Origin: Prorocentrum cordatum
Taxonomy: Eukaryota > Sar > Dinophyceae > Prorocentrales > Prorocentraceae
Assembly: GCA_963575745.1 (NCBI GenBank)
Contig: CAUYUJ010000903.1
Location: 330,001-394,000 of the forward strand
Length of the DNA: 64,000 bases
Direction: 5' to 3'
Shown here: positions 38,205-50,214 of the stretch, in pieces
How positions within the stretch are numbered: the first letter of the stretch is position 1
How the letters are laid out: each line of letters starts with the position of its first letter
Translations under genes and position numbers: made by a program
Notes under the pieces: model-generated
What the model was told of the DNA's origin: nothing
Database searches by the model: none
Seen by the model: only the letters and a program-made list of their open reading frames with translations

Positions 38205-38458
38205 TAGGTCTCTTACATGGGACCGGAGTAGATGGGGTCGGAGGATCGCGCCGCATCGCCGATGCATCGGCGATGCATCGGCGATGCGGCTCGATGCAGA
38301 GCCCGATTGTCCCCAGGCCGACGTCGCGGATGCGTCGCCGACGTCGCCGATGCATCGCCGACGCATCGCCGATACATCGCCGATGCATCGCCGATGCATC
38401 GGTGATGCGGCGCGATCCTCGGACCCCATCTACTCGGTCCCCATCTAGGAGTCCTCTA
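38205..38458. mobile_element. MITE-like element, family 2, copy 3
   Basis: The left (CTCTAGGTCTCTTACATGGG) and right (CCCCATCTAGGAGTCCTCTA) ends pair imperfectly. The inner halves of the terminal repeats (AGTAGATGGGGTCGGAGGAT) are well kept. The core has the longest run of GATGCATCGCC units in the window, at about 38255-38410. Confidence 0.75.
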
Positions 38459-39355
38459 CAGACAGCCCTGGGATCCAGGACCCGTTCCCCTCAGGACCCG
38501 TTTCCTTGATGCCAGCGCCCCGTTGTTGTTGTCGAGGGCCGATCGCAGGTCGGGCGTGGAGGTGTTCGGCGGACGGTGATTGCGAGTCGCTGCGGACGTG
38601 GAAGCAGGAGGGCGTGGGGGAAGTACCGCAGTGAGGCGGAGAGCGGGACAACACAGCACTCCCTTGCCACAGGGCCAGACATTGGCCGTACCGTACGTCG
38701 ACGAAATTTTGCACCATTTTTGCCGCGCATTGTCATCTATATTGCATTGCTCCTCCCCCCCCTCCCCCTGATCTTAGTATTGGGCGCATGGCAAAGGTCC
38801 CTTGGCGCCCCCCCCAGGGCTCGCGGCAGAATGTTGCACCACCGAGCCGTTTCGATGAACCCGGGACCGCAGCCAATGTTAAGATTGGCGGGAGGGGGGG
38901 GGGGAGGCGAACATCCACTGCTCAATCGGCTTGCTTTCTTGACAACACCAGGTGGTGCGACATTTTGTCGATGTACCGTATGAGTGGCCGAGCCAGGAGA
39001 TGGAGCATGAGACTGGCGATGTGGAGATGCCGTGCCGAGTTCGCCAGCGCTTGGCAGAACTCCACGGCGGGCGGCTGCAGGGTGCCACGGCCCCGAGCAC
39101 CCCCGGGGATGGCGCTCACCAGGAGGAGGAGTTGTGTTCGGGAGATTGGGCTGGCTGAGGGTGTCGTTGGACGGTCTGGGCCTGGGGGAGTTTTGGTGTC
39201 ATCTTTCGGGCTGGTCTTTGAGGCGTCTTCGAGCCGTCGTCGGAGAAAGGAGAGAGGGGGGGGGGGAATAAGGAGGGGCGGATGGCGGGAGATGGCGAGG
39301 GAGTAAGGATGCGAGTCTCATGGTGGATGGAGGAGGGGATGTGATGGACCACGGG
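38459..39355. other. No recognisable gene
   Basis: Frames are short and overlapping. C-runs occur at about 38750-38770 and G-runs at about 38893 and 39250. No repeat family was identified. Confidence 0.4.
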
Positions 39356-39662
39356 AAGAGGGAATGAGGAGGAGGATGTGGAGGAGGGCGATGAAGGATA
39401 AGATGAGGATGCGGATGAGGATTGCGATTATGATTTTTGCTGATGCTGCGGCTGCTGCTGCTGCTGCTGGTTATGATGATCATGATGGTGGTGGTGGTGG
39501 TGGTGGTGATCCTAATGATGTTGCTGCTGCGGATGATGAGTATTGCTATGGTGATGCTAAGGATGGTGATGCTGATGCTGCTGCTGATGCTGATGCTGAT
39601 GCAGCTGATGATGCTACTGATGATGATGATGATGCTGATGATGATGCTGATGATGATGATGG

Positions 39663-39694
<32 letters not shown>

Positions 39695-40390
39695 GATGAT
39701 GCTGATTATGCTAATGCGGATGTTGATGGGGATGCTGGTGCCGCGTATGATGATGTGGTTGATGATGGTGGTGCTGATGCTGCTGGTGATGCTGATGATG
39801 ATGATGGTGATGATGATAATGGTGGCGACGATGATGACGATGACGATGACGACGATGTTGCTGATGATGCGGATTGATGATGATAATGTTCAGGATGATG
39901 GTGCTGCTACTGATGAGTACGATACCGATTATGATTATGGTTGTGATGATGGTGACGGTGCTGATGCTTATGACGAGGCTGATGCTACGAGTGCAGTTGA
40001 TGCTGATGTTGTTGATGCTGCTGCTGATGCTGATGCTGAGACGGAGGAGGAAGAGGAGAAGGAGAAGGAGGAGAGCGAGGGAGGAGGCTGATGATGATGA
40101 GGAGGAGTAGGAGGAGGAGGCTGAAGTAATCTGAGGAGGAGGAGGAGTAGTATGAGGAGGCGGAAAAGGAGGAGTAGGCGTTGGAGGAGGTGGAGGAGGA
40201 GGAGGATGAGAAGTTGGAGGAGGTGAAGGAGGAAGGTGGGAGGACGGCGATCGAGGAGGAGGAGGAGGAGGAGGAGGAGGAGGAGGAGTTGCGGGAGTAG
40301 GGAGGAGTGTGAGAAGTAAGGTGATGAGGGATGAGGAGGGGCACGAGGGGGTGGGCTGCGACGAGTTCGAGGAGGAGGGTTGAGCAGGAG
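39356..40390. repeat. 1-kb trinucleotide-rich array (GAG, GCT/GAT, GGA)
   Basis: GAG-rich at first, then about 500 bp of GATGAT, GCTGAT and GGTGAT triplets (39440-40040), then GGA-rich to 40390 with an uninterrupted (GGA)n near 40258-40288. Long acidic, Met-rich or His-rich frames in every phase follow from the triplet composition. Confidence 0.9.
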
Positions 40391-40729
40391 TGACACGTTG
40401 GCCGAGGGGGAGGGTCTGGACGGGGACGATGGATGCTTCTAGCTGGTGCCGCCTTGGCCATGTGTCTGCCTCCAGGAGTTCCGCGTGGTCTTCGACACGG
40501 GCTCGGGCCACCTGGTACTGCCCGCGGCGGAGTGCCTCAGCCCATCCTGTCTGGCGCACAGGCGCCTGTGCTTCTCCCTTCCTCCTCCTCCTCCTCCTCT
40601 GGCCAGACCCTGGCGTTGCGGAAGAACAGATTTTGCTTTCTTGTTCGCAAAGTCGGCTTGCGGGATTTCGGGCCCCAGGGGACATCGAAAGATCACCCTC
40701 TGCGACACAATGTCTCAAGGTGCCAATGA
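40391..40729. other. Short unique stretch
   Basis: A frame reading CLQEFRVVFDTGSGHLVLPA (about 40463-40522) carries DTGSGHLVLPA, which looks like the DTGS-type active-site loop of a pepsin-family aspartic protease. It is isolated. The surrounding frame is open only briefly, and the second DTG is not visible. It may be a single exon or a relic. Confidence 0.3.
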
Positions 40730-41190
40730 AATGAGACGATGCCATCTTGGGGTTATCCTGGGCCATTTTGGGGTCCTCTTGCATGGTCCTGGGGCCCTCT
40801 TAGGGGTCTCTTGGGGGTCTCTTGGACTGTCGTTGGGCCATGTTGGAAGCCTCTTGGGACTTCGTTGGCCGTCGGAAGGCCTACAAGGCGAGAGCGTAAC
40901 ATCCCACAACCACCTACAGAAAACCATTGATTTCTGCCACTGCAGACCGCATCCTGGGGCATTTACGTAGCCCTCTGGGGCCGTCTCGAGGGCATCTTGG
41001 GCCGTCTCGAGGTCATGCTGGACAGTCTTGATGCCATCTTGGGTCGTCTTGGAGACTTCGTTGGCGACCTTGAAGGCCTCCTGGATCCTCTCGGACCGTC
41101 TTCGCGGCCATTTTGGACCGTCTCTGGTTAGCGAGAAGGCCACCCTGGCCCTCTTGCAGGCCATACTGGCCATCCTGGGCAGGATACTCG
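40730..41190. repeat. Degenerate CTTGGGGCC repeat region, copy 3
   Basis: Units such as GGTCTCTTGGGGGTCTCTTG occur. It includes CGTCGGAAGGCCTACAAGGC (about 40870-40889), which parallels the segment in the 18.5-kb copy. It ends near 41190 in unrelated sequence. Confidence 0.65.
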
Positions 41191-41666
41191 TTGGGTGACC
41201 GATTTTTGGCAGCCGGCTCGGTGAGCCGACGGCCACTGGGAACCTTTCGGAAGGGCCAAACACATGGCAAGCTCGGATTGCAGCTGCTTCATGGAGCAAC
41301 GATTTCGAGACACATGATTGGACAGCAATTCAAGCGAGGAAGTTTGGAAGCAACATGTGATCTGGTTTCGGCGTTTGGCTGCAGATCGATGGTCTCAGAA
41401 CCCCGTGTCCGAATCGCAAGAGTAGACACAAAGGATTACGAGGGAGGGACAAAGGTATCCTAATTCCCCAAGTCAATAACAAGGAAATGTCTGGGCGTCC
41501 TGGCATTATTAGGGGATATCCATGTGAGCGACGCAAGTAAACAACGGGGTCGTCTGCGCCGACATTGGCGTGTCAGCTGCCCGCGTAAGGTCGCGCGTGA
41601 GCGCCCTCGCTCCCCACGCGGTGTCCCGCGCTGGCAGCATGCGTGAGCCATCGAGTATGGTCGCTG
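41191..41666. other. Unique non-coding stretch
   Basis: No gene or repeat recognised; moderately lower GC than its neighbours. Confidence 0.35.
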
Positions 41667-41826
41667 TGCCATCTCGCGAAAGGCCCATTTCTTCTCGTCG
41701 CTCAGGTGGGGTCGGAGGATCGAGCCGCATCGCCGATGCATCGGCGGTGCGGCTTGACGTGGAGCGTGGAGCCCGGTGTGGAGCGGCCAGGTCGCGAAAG
41801 GTCCGTTTCTTGTCGTCGCTCGTGCT
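41667..41826. mobile_element. Partial family-2 MITE between 38-bp direct repeats
   Basis: A half copy of family 2 (GGTGGGGTCGGAGGATCGAG to GCGGTGCGGC, about 41704-41753) lies between two similar segments. These are TCGCGAAAGGCCCATTTCTT at about 41673 and TCGCGAAAGGTCCGTTTCTT at about 41790, each followed by a GTCGTCGCTC-type block. The duplication may predate the insertion or result from slippage around it. Confidence 0.55.
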
Positions 41827-41948
41827 TTTAGTCGTGGGCAGCTCCCAGAGCGCACACGCCCTCGGGCGCTTGGCAGGCCGAGCGCCCCATGCGCAGGCCA
41901 CGGGGGCGGTGGCTCTGCAAGCCTTCGGCCACTGCTCCCTGGCCCGGG

Positions 41949-42480
41949 CACGAGGAGGAGGAGGGGGAGGAGGAGGAGGAGGAGGAGGAGGAGGAGAAGG
42001 AGGAGGATGAACAGGAGGAGGAGGAGGAAGAGGAGGAGGAGGGGGAGGAGGAGGAGGAGGAGGAGGAGGAAGAGAGGGAGGAGGAAGAGGAGGAGGTGGA
42101 GGATGAGGAGGAGGAGGAAGAGGAGGAGGAGGAGGGGGACGGCGCTGTTTGGGGGCCTTTTTCGAAGCTGGCAGGGGGGGATCTGTTGGGACGACGAGAA
42201 GAGAATGAAGGTCAGGAGGAGGAGGAGGAGGAGGTCTGTCACGGCGATGTTGTTGTTTTTTCCGAGGCTAGCAGGGGGGTCTGAGATTTGGCGCAGGGTT
42301 GCCTGACGGTTTGTTGGAGCTTTCCGGTGTGAGGGTCTCTTGGGATGTTTCTCAGTGGCCTCCTGGAGAGCTGTTGGGGGCATGGGAGGGAGTGGGAGGA
42401 GGAGGAGGAGGGGAAGGATAATGGGGAGAACGAGGTGGGTGAGGAGGAGGAGGAGGAGGGGGAGAAGAGGACGAGGATGA
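41949..42480. repeat. GGA microsatellites
   Basis: (GGA)n with GAA and GAT interruptions at 41949-42140, a shorter tract at about 42210-42235, and another at about 42390-42480. CTTGGG-type repeat remnants lie between them. Confidence 0.85.
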
Positions 42481-45400
42481 GGTTTGTCACGGGGCTATTT
42501 TGGGGCTTCCAGGAGGCTTTTTGAAACCTCTTGGGTTGTTGAGGCTTTTGTGGAGTTGCAAGGGCATATGCATTCGACTGTGCGGCATGTGCCCGCATTT
42601 GCGTCCCCTTTTGGACTTCAATTTGAATGTGATCACTATAGAAGTGAGCGCTATAGCAATGAGTCTGGTGTATGTGGCTCCTGTGGGGTCGCTCGATGAT
42701 CTTGACATGGTGATTGGGCGTCGACCTGATGGCACTTGCCCAGTCATTCAGAAAACGGAACAGGTACATAGCGGGATTTTCGATCCAATTGCGATAAACC
42801 TAGGTCCCGACCGCTCCTGCGAAAGACGCGCGGGACCTGGCCATCACCCAGATTGCATCGGCGACATTGCCGCCCAAGGACGCAGCGAATAGTTCTGCCA
42901 GTAGAGAAAAACTGGCCGCGAACAATTCAACTGAACGCGCGTTACCGAACGACGACGACTTGCTCGACAGTCTCACTCCGCCGCCGCCCCCTTCGGACAG
43001 ATGAGAAGCGAGGCCGCTGTCGATTCTGACCCTGAAGACCCATGTGATGACGAGGGCCCCGGGGGCGAGGGCCCCGGGGGCCCCCGACCGACTGACAGGC
43101 CTGCGGTGATATATGGATTTGATCATCAACGAAATGTTCCAGCAGAGACAAGAGGGACGCTTGGTCTGCGCTCTGTCGAATATAACGGGAGAGACAAGCG
43201 CTTCTCGCTCAAATGTCGAGGTTCCCGGGGAGGGGGGTCCTGGTGCCAGGGCAACTATCAGCTCCAGACGCCGTGGATAATTTTGAGGATAAACAGCTCG
43301 TCTTTGGATGCTCCGCAGAACAGTTGTCACGGAGATTACCGTTGACAGGAAAACGAAGGACATGCATTGTGCGCGCGGTCCATTATGATGGCCCGAACTA
43401 TGACCTTGCCACCAGGATGCGAGTTCAGGAGCCACATTTTGGCATTCAATTCCTGAAGAGGATTCCTGGCTCCACGAATCATGGAGCACACCCCGGCAAA
43501 TGGTTTCACGCGACCAAAGGTCCCAACGGAGAACGAAGCCGAACGATATAACGCACAATGCTGAAGAGCCGGGAAAATATGCGATTGCAGACAAAGGACC
43601 ACGCCCAGCACCTTCTGCGATACATCGGGATCATGGTAGGGAGAGCTGCTCGAGATGCCAAGGGCGACGTTGCTGTCGCTGGCGAACTCCTTCCAGATAC
43701 TCGCCCACACTTGTCGACGACTGTGGAGCTGTTATCGGACTCCGATACTGCATCTGGTGATGAGGAGATTGGGCGGCAACAGACGTGGCGCGGGGGGGCG
43801 ATCCTCCGGGGCGGCGACGTTACAGGCTCAACGTGAGGTGATCACCGACCCTGGGAAACTCCTCCCCCGAAGCGGCTTCGCCCGCCATCCTCTCGTTAGC
43901 AGCAACACCAGGGGGATGGGAATGAGTGGATCTGCCACGCTGCGGCAACCCATCTGCTGACGCGAATCAGCATTTGACTGGGGTGGTTCGGCCACCAACT
44001 CAGTCGGGCAACTGAGCGATCCCCAATCATCTCTGACCAATGTTGCACCATCGCGTTCGGATGCGAAGTCTGAGGCAGCTGTGAAACCTGAAGCCAAGAA
44101 GGCCCTCCGGGCTGAATAGAGCCGTCTCAGATCCTTCGGAACATGGGCGAAAACCAATTCCAGAAACACAATGACGTTGTCCCATGTTTGCATCGCGGGG
44201 CTGCGCGTTCCAGTAGACTCTCTCCGCAATTCTTGCAGAGGGTATCCGAATTGCCCGAAGGACACAACTATCGTCAGCACACAGGGTTTGTTGTTTTGTT
44301 GCGCCCGATGTTCGCGATCAGAATGAAGATGACGCGCTCTTGCAGAAACTTTCAAGCTGTCCTGCCACGGCGCGCGCAGGCGCAGCGGCCGACGCGCGCG
44401 GGTTGTTTGCGGGCCGCACAGGCGCATGCACAATCCAACGTGGGCGGGGCCCCTGCATGGGTTGGGTTGCCGAAAGAAACGCTCGGCCTCCACCTGCGCG
44501 CGGGGGGCCCTTTGCCTCGTGGCCTTCCTGATTCGAGAGGGTTTGGGGAACAGCGTTGCGAGAATCATATCATGTCAGAAAGTTTTGCCGCAGGTAGCGT
44601 TTTTTTCGCATGCAATGTTTCTGTATTATATTTGGGCGAGTTTAAAGTGTCTGGCCCTTGGAAGCATGCGGGCATTGGACGGGCAATGATGCAGGGGCCT
44701 TCTGCTCGCTGCCCCGCGGGAACTGAGTCTGATCCACCTCCGAAATTTCGACGGCACTTGGGCAGCGAGCACCGGCTCCGTCGGAAAGACATCTGGGCGG
44801 CACGGAGAATTGATTGCTCACAGTTCTTGGCCCGCCCCCGCCTCAACAAGGGGGGGCGTCGACGATTCGGGGGGCGAGACTAGCGGGGCCGACGGCAACG
44901 GCGAGATTCGCCAGGGCGGCGCTCAGTGCCCGCCAGAGCCACGCTCGCCCCGGCAGACCAAATATGTGCGGGTCATTGAGAATGATATGATTGATGCCTC
45001 TCCCTCGCGCGCATGGAACTGACGCCGCCGCCGTTTCAGCGCAGTTCAGTCGAGGCACGGGATTCGCAATGCGAGCGCGCCCAGAACGGAGCTGCTGCCT
45101 CTGGAACTCTGAGATTCACTGACCCACTTGCATGGGCCAAAGTCTTATACTTCGTTAACACTGTGTGTCCCAAGTTGTGGGTAGTCCGAATCAATCAACA
45201 TCGGTTCGCTTGAACGTTCTCCGGCGGGCCCGCCCTGCAACTGGGGGGATTCTCAAGCCAGCTGCCGGCCCCGGGGCGGCAGTGCGACTCGGGGCCCGCG
45301 CGCCCAGCAAGAGAGCAAACGCGCGTGGGCGCGTTGGAAATGGCGAACCAGGCATGGGCCAATCAGCCATTCCACTCGGCGCCGCGGCAACGAAGGCGGA

Positions 45401-47520
45401 CGCTGCCTGCCGAAACGACGGTTTCAAGGGAAGCTCCGACGAGCAAAGTTCGCTCCCAGAGACCCTTATTCTTGAACTCCGTTGTAGCGAAGATAGCATG
45501 GCGACAGAGGCGCAGTCATCCGCGATGCAGAGAGCGAAGATATGACCACAGACGCAGTGGAACAAACATTACAAAGTGACATTAGGGCTTTCTGCGGTAA
45601 ACAGATTCCACTCTGGGCCGCCATTCCGCGCGCCGGAAGGCGCGCGAATGAGTTCGGTCATTGAGGCGCCTAAGGGGAATTAGAACCGTTTGCAGGCGCT
45701 TGCATGGGAGTTGTCGGGATATGTCTACGTCGGTTCTGCAGAGGGGAGGAACCGTTTGCATGGGGCGGCCGTCTTCTCGTCAGTATTTTTTTTTTTTGGG
45801 GGGGGGGCGAGCACGAGATTTCTTTCGCGCGAATCAATTTTGTAAATGTAGATTGCGCGGGCGCTCGCGCGGGCGACAATGCCTGCAGGGAAATTCCACG
45901 GGGGCGCCCTGGGCATTTGCGCCCACATCTGCTGAGGTTATGAACGGATTGCACAGGTGCTGCGATGGAACGGGAGACCATGCTGACCTCAATGGGAAGA
46001 AGTGCACATTGTAGGGACATCATACTGACGCCCTTTTCAGAACAAACACGTAGTGTTCTTGCGCGTGCTTCGCAGACTTATTGCAGCGCGTCTCCGCCCG
46101 CGACCCGCGCGCTCCGCCGCTGCATTTCTGGCCCGCGGGCTTGCGGTCGCGGCGACTGCTAGCCGGCGAACTTTGCCGCCTCCAGGGCGGCCGCGAGTTT
46201 TTCTCTCCCGCTGCTCTGCTGGGCCGCCCCGCGCTCTCGATGCGTTGGTTGGCGCCCCGTTTCGAGAATGTCCGCGCTCGGCACGCGCCCTGAGTCTGCG
46301 CGCGGTGCCATTGGAACAGGGGCCGCTTCAGCGCGCCGCCAGATGCAAGAGTCGATCCGACGATCCTGGAAAGAAGGGCAAGGAAGGGGAGACTAAATCG
46401 GTTTTCGTGGCCGATTCTGTTCCCGCACCTCATGCCGAATCGACGAGGGCGAAAAATAACGCGTTGAACTGCGTGGCCGGTTCAGCCGGGGACGCAGTCG
46501 ACAGATTCATGGATCATCCTTCCTTTAGTGCGATTTCGGATGGCGCCGTCGGAGTCGCCGACGCGGCAGATTATCCCATGGAGGGGGCCCCAACCGACGG
46601 CACAGGACAGGGTGCTGAGACGAGTTGGGCCCCGACAGGACAGGGGTCTGCCGATTGCCCCCAGCAGCTGGCAGGTGGCGGCGGCATCCCGAAGCCCTCG
46701 GCCACGGGCTCGGCCGGGAGGGGGGGGGCGACGACGGGGCCCCGCCATCGGGGGCGCCCAGAATGGGGGGCCAAAGATTGCGTTCACACAGGCGCGGGGG
46801 AGGATCCTCCACGCGCGGCCCGCGGTCCTTGGAACGCTTCCCAATAGCAGCGCGCCGGAAGCATATTCTCGGTGGACATCGAGGAGGCCGATGCCGCGAA
46901 TGTCTTTTATTCCGTAGATTGGACAATGACCGCGAAGAGATTCTGAGGCTGTATGCCGAAGCGACGAACCCAGACATTCCTGATCTCAGCGCTTTCCCGC
47001 TCTACAGGAAGTGCTGGGCCTTCACTGCGGTTGCCGAGGCGAATGGCCACGCGTGGACACCGCCCACAAGAGGGGGTCTTTAAGACATGTATAAGATAGG
47101 CAGAGAGCCGGACCAATTCGCGCGGCCAATGAAGGACGCAGCGGTCAATGCAAATTCGGGGCAAAGGCACAGGCATTGGAATCTGATTTCTCGGATCGCT
47201 GGGGATTGGGCACTGCGTTTCTACATGCCCAAATCTAAGTCAAAGTCCAAACCAAAAGTAAGCCATATTGCTGGATAAATGACGCATGGGTGCTTGCAAG
47301 TTGCCACCAGTGCTGCGCGCTGCGACGGGTCGTTACACATGAAAACAACAACGGGATATGGAATGGCTCTGTAAACAAGTGCATCCATATTTCGAGAATA
47401 CAATCGCATCGCTCACGTGGTCTCGAACTTTGACTACGTGTGCGATAGCAACTCGGGCCTGCTTGCAGGTGCACGGACGAACGACAGGTCTCGATCCGCC
47501 AGAAGAGTGTTGCAGACATT
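42481..47520. other. Lower-GC region with decayed coding traces, no recognisable gene
   Basis: Open frames up to about 260 codons occur (for example 43213-43551 and 46053-46847) with ordinary residue diversity but no domain I can name. They are interrupted, and their direction is mostly plus. A run of T followed directly by a run of G lies at about 45787-45810. GAACCGTTTGCA is duplicated at about 45685 and 45750. The texture resembles 24.4-29.9 kb, and the two may belong to the same broken older element. Confidence 0.35.
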
Positions 47521-48060
47521 ATGGGTGCAAGGTTTTTGATGATTAATCAGTTGCCCGCAATGCGGTTCTTCGTCAAACAGCTTCACATTGGCGGTGGCAG
47601 CACGTGTTGTAAGTCTGGGGGCGCAGACATTGATTTTGGAGTTGCGTGGGATGATGTGCCTGCCTTGATCTGCTATGGAAGGAACCGTGCCGGGCCGTCA
47701 ACCTATTCCTGCATCGTAGTTCTAGACGGCGCAGCGCTGCGTGATAAGTTCAAGCGCCCGCCTAACGACAAGTGCGCTTTCGTCGAGAGTGACGATTCTT
47801 GCGTCGGCGGGAAAGGCGGTCACATGAAGGCATCCGAAATCTTCGCGGAATGCATATTGAGGACGACTGGGATTGCGGCTTTCTGTCATGCGCGGCCCTG
47901 GTTGCCCACAGGTAGGAATGCGAAAAGAAGCGACATGGCCCCAATGGCAGCCATGTGCTCGGAATTGGAACGCGGCGCAGGGGGGCGCGCCTCGGCGCCG
48001 AGCACTTCGAGGGGCCGTCGGCGAGACGAGAGTCCTCATGCACCCCTGGTTCGATTCTGA
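47521..48060 (+). CDS. Hypothetical protein or exon, 179 codons
   Basis: A mixed alpha/beta-looking protein with normal composition (for example ADIDFGVAWDDVPALICYGR and STYSCIVVLDGAALRDKF). It has six or more Cys and no low-complexity segments in the first 140 residues. No family is recognised, and no neighbouring gene gives context. The C-terminal 35 residues are Arg/Ser-rich and may be non-coding read-through. I include it only as the most protein-like frame in this block. Confidence 0.25.
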   Translation: MGARFLMINQLPAMRFFVKQLHIGGGSTCCKSGGADIDFGVAWDDVPALICYGRNRAGPSTYSCIVVLDGAALRDKFKRPPNDKCAFVESDDSCVGGKGGHMKASEIFAECILRTTGIAAFCHARPWLPTGRNAKRSDMAPMAAMCSELERGAGGRASAPSTSRGRRRDESPHAPLVRF

Positions 48061-50084
48061 TTAACATTTCACATATTTACCGGAATCAGGCTGAGGAAGA
48101 TGAATCATGCATTCTAGGTCGAAGGGCCTGTTCTACTTTCTGCCGCTCACTCGTCCCGAAGTCGTTCCTGGCATGCCCCCTGCTGGCGTCAGAATGGCGT
48201 GGCCGCGAGAGTTGCGGTTTGCCGCGCGCGGTTGGAACGTCGCGGGCTGCCCTTGCACGACCCCTCTTTTCAATCGGATGTGGCGCATGTAATTGTACAA
48301 AGCACTGTTGCGCAGCAGCGAGATGCCACTGAAAGGGGTCGATGACAGGGCAATGATAGTCGGCGATCCCATCTGCCCAAAGGGCTGCGCACAGTCCCGG
48401 GCCTCGGAGCACTGAGTCAGTGGAGAGCGAGTTGCGTCGCCTGTGCCTCTTGGATCGGGGCTGGGCCCCGATTCCGGGAAGCATTGATGAGTTGGCCGTG
48501 CGCGTCGAGCTCGACATCGATCCAGCAACGGCCAGAAGCAGTGACTACGTCTACGATTGGCCGCCCCATCAGCCGCGGCAGCGCGTCGCCCATCATGAAG
48601 GGGGACTGGCGATTTATCTCGCGAGCGCCGCGCAGTTGAAGGGTCGCCGCCCTCCTAGTGCGACAAGTCGTTGGCCCGGAGAATCGCGCGAAACGCGCGC
48701 GGCTGGAGCGATCAGAGCAAACGGGGTCTCTGTGTCGATCCAACTACGACCCCAGAGAGTTGCAAAGAGCCGAGGCGACCGACCTCAGCCAGAACGCGCC
48801 GTGCTAAACTGTTACATATTGAGAGCACGAAGACTCCGAAGCCTGAAACAGATTCCATTATTCCGCTCTTGGCACGATTGTTTTCCCTCGAGACATATCG
48901 CATCCTTGCGCGACGATGCATCGCGCATGGACACATTGGACTGGTCTGCTGTCGCCGTGAAGCTCGTCGCGGACACATCCTGTTGCGCAGGGTTGACTAT
49001 CCCATTTCTGGTCGGCCTTTCTGAGGGATGAAGCCAGGTCGCGCAACTGGTTTCGTTGTACACATGGGGCGCCCATCCTGAACCATAGCGCGATTGTCGA
49101 GGGCCACGTGCTGTTGCCATCAAATCCTTGTTACGGTGGGGGTGCTGATCTGGCGGACGGCGGAGATCACCTTGCCCGCGCCCGATGACAGTGCGGGAAT
49201 AATCAAAAGACAGGGGGCGAAGCCACACATGTGCCGCACATATTCCACGCAGATTGTGTTGAGGGGCGTCCGATTGGATGCATGGACCCCCGCTGCGCTC
49301 TGCTCCTCCCGAGGGGCCCTGGCGCTGCTGCGACGCGCATATCCCGCGGGGCAAGCAGCGGGGGCCGATTCCAAGGTCGAATGCGAGCGGAGACAGTGAT
49401 GCCGTGAAATTATTCGCCCTGCGCAGGCCGAAGGAGCCCCAGATCTTAGCCCGTCATTGAACTGAGAGCGAATCGGACGTTCGCCCCATTTCGACCCGGC
49501 CCCAAAGCAGGGCAATTGTTGGATCTTGCGATTCGGAAAGATGCGCCGCCGCGAAGATCCACCCTCCATCGCGAGCAACCAGCATGATGAAGTCGCGGAC
49601 ATCCACCCTTCATCTTTCCTGATCGTAGCAGATGAATGAGACGCCCGAACCGGGCAAGGCTGTCCAAGCGCGAGATCTTTGGTCCGACTATGCGTCGAGG
49701 GTTAAAGAACAAAGAGCGTGATCCCGACGCCTCTAGACCCCGTGGCCACTGGCTCAGCCGGCGGTTTGGACCGACGAATGGGGGGAAGCAAAACGCAGCA
49801 AAGGCTTCGCAATGACGCGCCCGCAGAAGCAAAGGAGACATCGATGGATGACGCGCATGCATAATTACATCAGGCATCAGGCCCGGGAAGGGGAAGCTGA
49901 GGCAGTGGCTCGCGAGAGGGGGTCCGAGCCCACAACGTCAAGGGCTGAAGCAAGGACTCGGCGGGCCAACGAGAAGTGCGCCAGGGTTTCGGCTGAGTTA
50001 GCCGAGATCGAGGAAAAGGCGACAGAGTCCAAGGCCGAGTCCTCTAAGGTGGGCATACATAACCCCGCGCCCGCGATAGTAATG
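48061..50084. other. No recognisable gene
   Basis: Short frames only. 49812-50117 is open for 101 codons and encodes a charged helix (RANEKCARVSAELAEIEEK) that runs into the poly-C tract. Confidence 0.35.
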
Positions 50085-50111
50085 CCCCCCCCCCCCCCCC
50101 CCCCCCCCCCT
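50085..50111. repeat. Homopolymer run of about 25 C
   Basis: A near-perfect run of C. The length is likely to be uncertain in the assembly. Confidence 0.9.
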
Positions 50112-50214
50112 CCTTAAGTGGTTAGAGTTTTTTATCTTCGACCAATGAGAGTTTGGTCGGGGGCGCGGGGGCGCGGAGGCCGAACTTCATTATCAGTGGG
50201 AAAGTTCACCATCG

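Noticed and set aside
39364-39877. Asp-rich and Met/Leu-rich frames
   Set aside because: Trinucleotide array translated in different phases.
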